DNA of 64,000 nucleotides from Flavobacterium pectinovorum (GTDB taxonomy: Bacteria; Bacteroidota; Bacteroidia; Flavobacteriales; Flavobacteriaceae), in contig NZ_RCZH01000008.1 in NCBI RefSeq assembly GCF_006438875.1, positions 124,001 through 188,000 on the forward strand, in the 5' to 3' direction. The stretch's first letter is position 1. Every line of letters starts with the position of its first letter. The notes under the pieces were generated by a model that worked only from the letters and a program-made list of their open reading frames with translations, made no database searches and was not told the DNA's origin. Of the stretch, positions 45,068 through 52,367 are shown one piece after another. The position numbers and the translations under genes were made by a program.

Positions 45068-46114
45068 TCAGCAATTTATTTCCTGCTTTTCGATAAAATT
45101 ATAAATCACAATAGGAAAAGGTAAATTTTTCAAATCAGTGGTATTCAATCCATTAACAATTATTTCGTTAATTTTTACTTTCCAGAACTGAATATGCAGA
45201 TGCTGATGCGAAAGTTTGTGAATTACAGTCGTTTCGCTACACTCTTCTATACTTAGTATAGTATAGGTCGAAAAAATATCGTTTTGAACAGCATTTGAAA
45301 CAAAATCAAAACCAACAATATCAGTCGTCTCTAAAAGCGGAAACTCATATAAATTATGCCAGATTCCTTTTGCTGTTCTTTTTTGAATTAAAGTGTTTCC
45401 TAAAACATCTTCCAAAATCAAATAATTAAAAAAACGATTTGTCACCTTTATCTTTTTTGATTTCACTGGCAAAACCGAAACTTTTTTCTTTTGCAAGGCA
45501 AGACAGCTATCATTAAAAACACAAACTGGACAATCAGGACTTTTAGGCACACATTGCAAAGCGCCAAATTCCATTATCGCCTGATTAAAAATTGCAGGAT
45601 TCTCTTTTGGCAACAATTCATGCGCCAGCTCGGTAAATTCTTTTTTGGTTGCCGGCGATGCAATATCAGATTCGATATCAAAATAACGAGAAAGAACTCT
45701 AAATACATTTCCATCAACAACAGGAACCGCTTCATTATAAGAGAAAGAAGCAATTGCAGCTGCGGTATATTCACCCACACCTTTTAATTTTAGCAACTCT
45801 TTATAAGTGTCAGGAAAAACTCCATTAAGCTCATTTGCGACATATTGAGACGTTTTATGCAGATTTCTGGCTCGAGAATAGTACCCTAATCCCTGCCAAA
45901 GTTTCAAAACCTGCTCTTCTGAGGCATTTGCCAAATCAAAAACAGTAGGAAATTCCTCCGTAAAAGCAAAAAAATATGGCATTCCTTGCGCAACCCGAGT
46001 CTGTTGCAACATAATTTCTGAGAGCCAAATATGGTATGGATTGGTCGTTTTTCGCCATGGTAAATCACGTTTGTTTTGTAAATACCATTTTATCAATATG
46101 TTAGAAAAATTCAT
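45068..46114 (-). CDS. mutY: A/G-specific adenine glycosylase
   Basis: Base-excision enzyme that removes adenine mispaired with 8-oxoguanine. The start at 46114 (MNFSNILIKWYLQN) is chosen over a seven-residue extension. Domains in order: HhH-GPD catalytic domain with LKGVGEYTAAAIASF and the catalytic Asp in VPVVDGN, an iron-sulphur loop with cysteines spaced C-x6-C-x2-C-x5-C (CVPKSPDCPVCVFNDSC), and a Nudix-like C-terminal domain that reads 8-oxoG. First gene of the mutY-ssb-gldE-gldD operon, divergent from the HU gene. Confidence 0.95.
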   Translation of the reverse strand: MNFSNILIKWYLQNKRDLPWRKTTNPYHIWLSEIMLQQTRVAQGMPYFFAFTEEFPTVFDLANASEEQVLKLWQGLGYYSRARNLHKTSQYVANELNGVFPDTYKELLKLKGVGEYTAAAIASFSYNEAVPVVDGNVFRVLSRYFDIESDIASPATKKEFTELAHELLPKENPAIFNQAIMEFGALQCVPKSPDCPVCVFNDSCLALQKKKVSVLPVKSKKIKVTNRFFNYLILEDVLGNTLIQKRTAKGIWHNLYEFPLLETTDIVGFDFVSNAVQNDIFSTYTILSIEECSETTVIHKLSHQHLHIQFWKVKINEIIVNGLNTTDLKNLPFPIVIYNFIEKQEINC

Positions 46115-46173
46115 TGCAAAATACTTAGAATACAAAAGTAAATGTTTATGTAATTAAAATTTAACGAATTAGC

Positions 46174-46205
46174 TTGATTAATTATTTTTTTAATTCCTAT
46201 ATTTG
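46174..46205 (+). promoter_or_regulatory. Bacteroidota-type promoter of the HU gene
   Basis: TTG (46174-46176), 21-base spacer, TATATTTG (46198-46205); start codon 49 bases on. Confidence 0.85.
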
Positions 46206-46254
46206 CAAACTCAAAAAAATAGTACACCATTTATAAAATAAAATAGGAAAGAAA

Positions 46255-46545
46255 ATGACGAAAGCAGATATCGTAGCGAAAATTTCAGAGAAACTAGGTC
46301 TTGAAAAAGGAGATGTTCAAGCAACAGTAGAAACTTTTATGGAAGAAGTTAAAACTTCACTAGAGACTGGAGACAATGTTTACCTAAGAGGTTTTGGTAG
46401 CTTTATTGTAAAAACAAGAGCTGAAAAAACAGGTAGAAACATTTCTAAAAACACCACTATCAAAATTCCAGCACACAACATTCCTGCATTTAAACCTGCA
46501 AAAGTTTTTGTAGAAGGAGTAAAAACGAATAACGAAGCGAAATAA
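46255..46545 (+). CDS. HU family DNA-binding protein
   Basis: 96-residue histone-like protein of the HU/IHF family that bends DNA as a dimer. The start MTKADIVAKISEKLGL, the arm region with GSFIVKTRAEKTGRNI and the proline-containing loop (KIPAHNIPAFKPA) are all present. Strong promoter upstream; a 30-codon gene for a very basic protein follows after 31 bases and may be cotranscribed. Confidence 0.95.
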   Translation: MTKADIVAKISEKLGLEKGDVQATVETFMEEVKTSLETGDNVYLRGFGSFIVKTRAEKTGRNISKNTTIKIPAHNIPAFKPAKVFVEGVKTNNEAK

Positions 46546-46576
46546 TACTATTAATTAATCATAAAATCGACACGAT

Positions 46577-46669
46577 ATGCCAAGTGGTAAAAAAAGAAAG
46601 AGACATAAGGTAGCTACTCACAAACGTAAAAAAAGAGCGAGAGCTAACCGTCACAAAAAGAAAAAGTAG
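46577..46669 (+). CDS. 30-residue, highly basic small protein
   Basis: A short gene between HU and RNase G: ATG at 46577, TAG at 46667. The product starts MPSGKKRKRHKVATHKRKKR and is about 60% Lys/Arg/His with no acidic residue, so it must bind RNA or ribosomes. It lies 31 bases behind the HU gene, and its stop codon is inside a perfect terminator stem. I recall near-identical short proteins as common across Flavobacteriia; a ribosomal role (such as the extra protein bL38 reported from the F. johnsoniae ribosome) is a guess I cannot confirm. Confidence 0.82.
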   Translation: MPSGKKRKRHKVATHKRKKRARANRHKKKK

Positions 46670-46685
46670 TTTTAAACTACTTTTT
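46661..46685 (+). terminator. terminator of the HU / basic-protein unit
   Basis: Perfect 12-base stem AAAAAGTAGTTT/AAACTACTTTTT with a one-base centre; it includes the stop codon of the small gene. The 46686-46930 gap beyond shows only low-complexity sequence. Confidence 0.8.
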
Positions 46686-46930
46686 TCTTTTTAAACGTTC
46701 ATTGAAATTGGAATTTAGTCTCAGTACGAAGTCACAGTATGCAGCTTAAAACTGCCAACTGATACTGAACTGCAAACAAAAATTCCCCCGGGTTCAATAC
46801 CTGTTAAAAATATTGTTTAATCCATCTGTAAATAAGATTTTAGATCTTAGATTTAGATTTTAGATTTTTCATAATCTATACTCTTCTCTCTATCTTCTAT
46901 TTTCTGAAAAAACAGATAAAAATTTACAGT

Positions 46931-48475
46931 GTGAATAAAGAATTAATCATTAGATCTAGTTCTGAAGCCGTAGATTTTGCCTTATTAAAAGATGGAAAAC
47001 TAATTGAATTACACAAGGAAGAAGAGAAAAGCAACTTTCAGGTTGGTGATATTTTTATTGCCAAAATAAGAAAACCCGTTGCTGGACTTAATGCTGCTTT
47101 TGTAAATGTAGGCTTCGAAAAAGATGCCTTTTTACATTATCACGATTTAGGACCTAACTTAGCTTCCCAACTGAAATTCATAAAACTTGTAAGCGCAGGT
47201 AAATTAAAAGATTTCTCCCTAAAAACCTTTCAGTTTGAAAAAGAGATTGACAAAGATGGCATCATTACTGATATTTTAAGTGCCAATCAATCTGTTTTAG
47301 TCCAAGTTGTAAAAGAACCTATATCGACCAAAGGTCCAAGAATAAGCGCTGAGCTTTCATTGGCAGGAAGATTTATTGTTCTCGTTCCGTTTTCTGACCG
47401 TGTTTCTATTTCTCAAAAAATAGAAGACAAGAAGGAAAAGGATCGTTTAAAAAAACTTGTTCTATCGATCAAACCTAAAGGATTTGGTGTTATTGTTCGC
47501 ACAGTAGCCGAAGGCAAAAACGTAGCCGAATTAGAAAAAGATTTGCAGAACCTGCTTAGCAGATGGACTGCAATGTGTAAAAAATTACCAACTGCTCATC
47601 ATCCTTCAAAAGTATTGGGAGAACTCAACAGAGCTTCTTCGATATTAAGAGATGTATTCAATGATACCTTTAGTGGTATTCAAATAGATGACGAAGAGTT
47701 GTTCCACCAAACGAAGGAATATCTGCAAGAAATTGCGCCTTCAAAACAATCGATTGTTAAGTTTTATCAATCAAATGACACTCCAATTTTCGAGAAATAC
47801 AATATAGAGAGACAAATCAAAACTTCATTTGGACGAACCGTTTCCATGAGTAAAGGCGCGTATCTTATTATCGAACACACTGAAGCTCTTCACGTTATAG
47901 ACGTAAATAGCGGAAACCGTTCTAATAAGGCCACTAATCAGGAAGACACAGCCATGGAAGTGAATATGATTGCTGCCGCTGAAATTGCCAGACAACTTCG
48001 TTTGCGTGATATGGGCGGAATAATCGTAGTAGATTTTATCGATATGTCTAATCCTGAAAACAGGAAGGTCCTGTTCGACTTCTTGCGAGAAGAAATGAGC
48101 GACGATAAAGCAAAGCATAAAATCTTACCGCCTAGTAAATTTGGTTTAGTCCAAATTACAAGACAACGCGTGAGACCCGAAGTTAATATCAAAACTAGAG
48201 AAGAAGATCCAAACAATGAACATGGCGAAATTGAAGCGCCAATTTTAATCATTGATAAAATCACTTCTGATTTAGAAAGAATTTTAAAAACCCACAATAA
48301 AGTTGTACTAAACACACATCCGTTTGTGGCTGCATACCTCAGTAAAGGTTTTCCATCATTACGTTCAAAATGGTTTTTTGAACATAAGAAATGGGTGAAA
48401 ATCATACCTCGTGACGCTTACACGTACTTAGAATACCATTTCTATGATAAAAAAGGAAATGTTATTTCAGAATAA
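46931..48475 (+). CDS. rng: ribonuclease E/G family endoribonuclease
   Basis: 514-residue endonuclease of the RNase G type, without the long C-terminal scaffold of RNase E. The S1-like domain (about 35-120, FIAKIRKPVAGLNAAFVNVG) is followed by the catalytic core with metal-binding Asp residues in VIDVNSGNR and GGIIVVDFIDM. The C-terminal VKIIPRDAYTYLEYHFYD is conserved. Start codon GTG. It processes rRNA precursors and begins mRNA decay. It is followed by a terminator and separated from the small basic gene by about 260 bases. Confidence 0.94.
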   Translation: MNKELIIRSSSEAVDFALLKDGKLIELHKEEEKSNFQVGDIFIAKIRKPVAGLNAAFVNVGFEKDAFLHYHDLGPNLASQLKFIKLVSAGKLKDFSLKTFQFEKEIDKDGIITDILSANQSVLVQVVKEPISTKGPRISAELSLAGRFIVLVPFSDRVSISQKIEDKKEKDRLKKLVLSIKPKGFGVIVRTVAEGKNVAELEKDLQNLLSRWTAMCKKLPTAHHPSKVLGELNRASSILRDVFNDTFSGIQIDDEELFHQTKEYLQEIAPSKQSIVKFYQSNDTPIFEKYNIERQIKTSFGRTVSMSKGAYLIIEHTEALHVIDVNSGNRSNKATNQEDTAMEVNMIAAAEIARQLRLRDMGGIIVVDFIDMSNPENRKVLFDFLREEMSDDKAKHKILPPSKFGLVQITRQRVRPEVNIKTREEDPNNEHGEIEAPILIIDKITSDLERILKTHNKVVLNTHPFVAAYLSKGFPSLRSKWFFEHKKWVKIIPRDAYTYLEYHFYDKKGNVISE

Positions 48476-48480
48476 AAATT

Positions 48481-48513
48481 AAAACCGCCTCTCGAAAGAT
48501 TGGCGGTTTTTTT
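48481..48513 (+). terminator. terminator of rng
   Basis: Stem AAAACCGCC/GGCGGTTTT (48481-48489 with 48502-48510) followed by T residues. Confidence 0.92.
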
Positions 48514-48636
48514 ATGCGTTATTGCGAGGAACGAAGCAATCTCACTTCTGTTTTTTTCGCCACGAATTCACGAATGAACACGAATGAACACGAATTAATT
48601 TGTGGAAATTTGTGTAATTTGTGGTTAAATATTTTT

Positions 48637-48720
48637 TATTAGAAGCTATTTCCAGCTATCCACTTGTATCTTTTTCTGGCTAAAAAGCCAAAAAAAGGAT
48701 ACCGCTTCTATCTGGGCTAG
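48637..48720 (-). repeat. dispersed structured repeat family C, copy 3 (diverged)
   Basis: On the minus strand it starts TAGCCCAGATAGAAGCGG. The central hairpin is now AGCCAAAAAAAG/CTTTTTCTGGCT-type (48670-48681 with 48686-48697), very different in bases from copies 1 and 2 but still pairing with one mismatch; the outer TAGAAG/CTTCTA pairs fully. Confidence 0.75.
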
Positions 48721-48749
48721 GCACTCATTTCCATAAGAAGATTATTTTT

Positions 48750-48820
48750 ATCATTTCGACAAAGATTAGATTCTCTTTACGGAGTTACTTGCAGAGATTT
48801 TTCCTTCGTCGAAATTGACA
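48750..48820. repeat. dispersed palindromic repeat family A, copy 5 (degenerate)
   Basis: ATCATTTCGACAAAGATT to TTCCTTCGTCGAAATTGACA; inner arms eroded. Confidence 0.65.
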
Positions 48821-48838
48821 ATATTGTGTTTAAACTTT

Positions 48839-48922
48839 GCGAAGAATGGATTAAAATCCATCCCTACAATATATTTTGTTCCTCTGGAACTCTTTCTAAA
48901 ATTCTGGAGGAATGAATTATTT
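48839..48922 (+). repeat. dispersed repeat family B, copy 4 (long form)
   Basis: Long version like copy 1: GGATTAAAATCC, GTTCCTCTGGAAC and ATTCTGGAGGAAT hairpins in order. Homology to the region next to copy 1 extends to AGCAACATCCAGAACC. The 48514-49086 gap holds only repeats of families A, B and C. Confidence 0.85.
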
Positions 48923-49086
48923 TATAGCAACATCCAGAACCTTCGGGATTAATCCGTTGAAAAAAAAAGATTTGGCTTCATCATAGAAATTAAAACGACA
49001 CAGAAATCGTTCATCTAACATTGGAATTTGGACCCGAGCGATAGCGAACAGGCGAAGCAATTTTAAAGAATTTGAATTTCTTTTTT

Positions 49087-51483
49087 TCATTCCCTCACAA
49101 TCTCTATTTTTCTTCTAATTTCATTCCCAAAAGCATCTACAACCGTAATATAGTGTGTTCCGGCAGTTGGCGTAATTGGCAATTCGTGAAACGTTTTTGT
49201 CGTTGCTTTGTAAACATTATCAACATACCAAAACAATTCGCGATCACGTTCTGAGTAGGCAACTTTAAGAATTACAGGCTGAACTTCGCTATTAAAATTC
49301 TTAGTTAAATAGATTTTGCTATTCGTTTTTGGATAAATAAAATCCATATTTACTGATTGCGTTCCCTGACAATCTTCTTTAAAAGGAGGCAAAGGCAAAT
49401 ACTCAATATGCTGACTTTTATAATACCACGCCATAACCGGAGGCAAGACAAACCAGTTTTTAGTTACTATATTATCAATATTTTCACAACTGCTATTAAC
49501 CTGAAATTTTTCTGTTCTATCTAAATGAACCGTTTTATGATACGGACAAACTACCGTAGATTTTCCTTTTTTAGGAACCCATTGTTTGATTTTCGGGCAA
49601 CCGTCTTTTGCCAAATAACCGCTTAAACGACAAACCTCAACTTCTTCCAAATCTTTATAAGGTGTCTGAAACCATTTTTGTCTCGGCAATAAATTAAAAA
49701 CATCAAATAAAATGGGCGCTGCACTTGTCACTCCAGTTAAAGTCGGTCTTCCCTCACCTGTCGCATTTCCAACCCAAATTCCAACTACATATTTGGAATT
49801 TGTGCCAATCGCCCAGGCATCTCTATTTCCAAAACTCGTTCCGGTTTTCCATGCAATTTTCAATGAGCTGTCATAAAACTTCCAGGCTTCGTCTCCTTCT
49901 GGCCTGTTAACTTCTTCCATTGCATTATATGTTAACCAAATTGATCCCGCACCAATTATATTCTTCTGATCACTTTCTGAGCCAAAATCAGGCTCAAAAT
50001 CGTTCTTGTAATTTAGTTCCGTAAATTCTTTCGTTCTATATTTTGATTGATTTTTAGTATAATAATTAAGAGTCGAAGACAAGTTTGCATATGTTCGACA
50101 TAAATCCCATAAATTACTTTCGGCACCGCCCAAAATAAGAGACAGACCATAATGATCCGGCGTTTTATTAATATCCCTCAATTTGAATTTTTGCAATTCT
50201 TCGTAGAATTTATTCACACCAAAATCCTGCAACATCAAAACGGCTGGAATATTTAGCGAACGTGACAAAGCCCGATGAGCAGGAACAGCCCCATCAAACG
50301 TAAGATTAAAATTCTGCGGTGTATAACCCGCAATCTGTGTTGGAATATCAGCCACTAAAGTATTCGGCAATATCTCGCCATCATCAAGCATTCCGGCATA
50401 TAAAAGAGGTTTCAAAATACTTCCGGTACTTCTTGGAGCATCTATGATATCTACATCTTTTTGATGGTCTTTATCTGTTGGTGCATTGCCTACATAACTC
50501 ATTACATTTCTATTCGAAACATCTATTACCAAAATCGCCAGATTATTCACTTCATTCTGCTTGTACTGATTGTAATAATATCTCGCAATTTGATTGACTC
50601 TATTTTGCAAAGCATAATCAATAGTCGTTTTTACACGAGTTCCCTCTTCACTTTTTGCTACTCGTTGTAGTAAATGTGGTGCGATTTGAGGCAAATCATA
50701 CGGTTTTTGCGGCAATGGTTCCTGAACCGAAAGTTCATACGTTTGCTGATCAATTATTCCTTCCTGATGGAGCTTCAGCAAAAGTCTGTTTCGTTTATTC
50801 AACAACTTAATCTGATTTTTACCCGGATAAATCAAACTCGGCGCATTCGGCAAAACCGCCAAAGTAGCATTTTCCGCCCACGACAATTGATTCGATTGCA
50901 CGCCAAAATAACGCCACGCAGCCATTTCTAACCCAACCACATTTCCGCCAAACGGAGCATGAGCAGCATACAATTCCAGAATTTCATTTTTAGAATACCC
51001 TAACTCTAGTCGGGTTGCCAGAATAATTTCGATAAATTTTTCAAAATAAGTTCTTCCCTTTCCTTTTCGGGATAATCGGATAACTTGTTGTGTCAATGTA
51101 CTTCCTCCTCTGACTACTTTTCCTGCTTTCCTGTTTTGTTTAATAGCATTTACCATCGCAACCGGATTAAAACCCGGATGTTTGTAGAAATATTCATCCT
51201 CAAAATAAACAATACATTTCTTGAATTTATCGGGCACACTGTCTTGCGCAGGAAAACGCCATTGTCCGTCTTTTGCAATTTTAGCCCCTAATAACTCTCC
51301 TTCTTTACTCTCAATAACGGTAGAATACGGTTCCTGAAATAAAGTTCGAGGTATAGAAAAATAATAAATCAGCAAGAGCAGAAATGCAATTGCTGATTTT
51401 ATTTTATTCTTTTTTATCCAATTTATAATGCGTTGTGAGAACGCTATTAATTTATTTTTCAAAGTAATCGTATCGTTTTTCAT
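49087..51483 (-). CDS. pbpC: penicillin-binding protein 1C
   Basis: Bifunctional peptidoglycan synthase anchored by one N-terminal helix (about 29-46), 798 residues. The GT51 transglycosylase domain has the catalytic EDEYFYKHPG (near residue 94) and GGSTLTQQ. The transpeptidase domain shows STGSILK (active Ser), SLN and KTGTS. A C-terminal BiPBP_C domain (about 700-798) closes it, which is the PBP1C mark. PBP1C genes are commonly paired with an alpha-2-macroglobulin gene (yfhM), as here, suggesting wall repair after protease attack. The partner gene is upstream but separated by a transposable element. Confidence 0.95.
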   Translation of the reverse strand: MKNDTITLKNKLIAFSQRIINWIKKNKIKSAIAFLLLLIYYFSIPRTLFQEPYSTVIESKEGELLGAKIAKDGQWRFPAQDSVPDKFKKCIVYFEDEYFYKHPGFNPVAMVNAIKQNRKAGKVVRGGSTLTQQVIRLSRKGKGRTYFEKFIEIILATRLELGYSKNEILELYAAHAPFGGNVVGLEMAAWRYFGVQSNQLSWAENATLAVLPNAPSLIYPGKNQIKLLNKRNRLLLKLHQEGIIDQQTYELSVQEPLPQKPYDLPQIAPHLLQRVAKSEEGTRVKTTIDYALQNRVNQIARYYYNQYKQNEVNNLAILVIDVSNRNVMSYVGNAPTDKDHQKDVDIIDAPRSTGSILKPLLYAGMLDDGEILPNTLVADIPTQIAGYTPQNFNLTFDGAVPAHRALSRSLNIPAVLMLQDFGVNKFYEELQKFKLRDINKTPDHYGLSLILGGAESNLWDLCRTYANLSSTLNYYTKNQSKYRTKEFTELNYKNDFEPDFGSESDQKNIIGAGSIWLTYNAMEEVNRPEGDEAWKFYDSSLKIAWKTGTSFGNRDAWAIGTNSKYVVGIWVGNATGEGRPTLTGVTSAAPILFDVFNLLPRQKWFQTPYKDLEEVEVCRLSGYLAKDGCPKIKQWVPKKGKSTVVCPYHKTVHLDRTEKFQVNSSCENIDNIVTKNWFVLPPVMAWYYKSQHIEYLPLPPFKEDCQGTQSVNMDFIYPKTNSKIYLTKNFNSEVQPVILKVAYSERDRELFWYVDNVYKATTKTFHELPITPTAGTHYITVVDAFGNEIRRKIEIVRE

Positions 51484-51485
51484 AT

Positions 51486-51588
51486 CCTAACAGGTTTCCA
51501 AAACCTGTTAGGTATCTATTTTAAATCCCAATCTTAATAAAACGTCTTCTTCTATGTCATACCTAACAGGTTTTGGAAACCTGTTAGG
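51486..51588. repeat. REP palindrome pair on the 3' side of the transposase
   Basis: Two copies of CCTAACAGGTTT-N3-AAACCTGTTAGG (51486-51512 and 51562-51588) in opposite orientation, read from ATCC...GGTA against TACC...GGAT flanks. Confidence 0.92.
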
Positions 51589-51613
51589 ATAAATAAATAA
51601 CCGTAAGATTATT

Positions 51614-52210
51614 CTATTCATCCATTAAATAAATATCATTAACGACTCCTTGATAAACTATTCTCCTTTCATCATGACAGAATTTAAAATTCTCTAATCC
51701 TCCAAATAGATTCAAAATAAAATTTCTATCAATACTTGTTATTTTTTCAGACAAATAAGATCGATAGGATGAGTGTAAATAAGTTTCAAATCTGTCTGTA
51801 AACTTATGTTTTACAGGATTTAAATGAACATATACAATTAACTGTCTTAAATAATTTTCATTTTCTATTCTGTTTCTTTGTAAATGTTCCTGAAACAAAC
51901 TTCCGGTTCTATTATAGGCTTTATTAATACTTTTAGAATAAGCATTAAATAAATTTGAAAATGGTAAATGAATTTTCTCTCTTACTTTTTCAGGCAGGTC
52001 CTCTTTTTCTTTAATCCTTAGTACAATATGAAAATGATTTCTGAGTAAACAATAAGCATAAACATCTGCAATTGGCAAAATGTATTTCTTTACCTTTTCC
52101 AGAAAATAATTATAATTCTTTTCTTCAATAAAAATATTCTCTTTGTTATTTCCTCTGTTATAAATATGATAATATTGTCCCGCTTCTAAAATATCCTTCT
52201 TCACCTTCAA
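51614..52210 (-). CDS. REP-associated tyrosine transposase (RAYT, Y1/HUH family)
   Basis: Single-strand DNA transposase of the IS200-like Y1 superfamily, 198 residues. Features: YYHIYNRGNN near the start (residues 13-22), the HUH metal motif NHFHIVL (His59, His61), and the VYVHLNPVKH block with the likely nucleophile Tyr127. TTG is the predicted start. RAYTs are usually host-resident and mobilise REP palindromes rather than themselves; the matching palindromes on both sides support that role. All motifs are intact, so it may be active. Confidence 0.92.
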   Translation of the reverse strand: MKVKKDILEAGQYYHIYNRGNNKENIFIEEKNYNYFLEKVKKYILPIADVYAYCLLRNHFHIVLRIKEKEDLPEKVREKIHLPFSNLFNAYSKSINKAYNRTGSLFQEHLQRNRIENENYLRQLIVYVHLNPVKHKFTDRFETYLHSSYRSYLSEKITSIDRNFILNLFGGLENFKFCHDERRIVYQGVVNDIYLMDE

Positions 52211-52247
52211 TGAACTTTTTAAATTATTACTTTTAATTTTTTATTAT

Positions 52248-52357
52248 CCTAACAGGTTTTAAAAACCTGTTAGGTATGTTTTTAACCTCTATTTAATTTT
52301 ATTTTTTATTCTAAACCTTTCATATAAATACCTAACAGGTTTTGGAAACCTGTTAGG
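52248..52357. repeat. REP palindrome pair on the 5' side of the transposase
   Basis: Copies at 52248-52274 (loop TAA) and 52331-52357 (loop TGG), again in opposite orientation, with the same 12-base arms as the other pair. Confidence 0.92.
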
Positions 52358-52367
52358 ATACGCAAAT

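Larger units (their letters stand above)
51486..52357 (-). mobile_element. REPtron: REP-associated transposase with four flanking palindromes
   Basis: A Y1 transposase gene is bracketed on each side by an inverted pair of identical 27-base palindromes. This is the layout of REP/BIME elements with their RAYT enzyme. It separates pbpC from the alpha-2-macroglobulin-like gene. No target-site duplication can be claimed. Confidence 0.85.

Noticed and set aside
46686..46930. Possible gene or RNA between the small basic gene and rng
   Set aside because: Only low-complexity runs of TTAGATTT type and scattered CAGT words were seen; no frame or stable stem could be supported.
47938..48405. 155-codon minus-strand frame opposite rng
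   Set aside because: Long by chance; the sense strand encodes the conserved catalytic core of RNase G.
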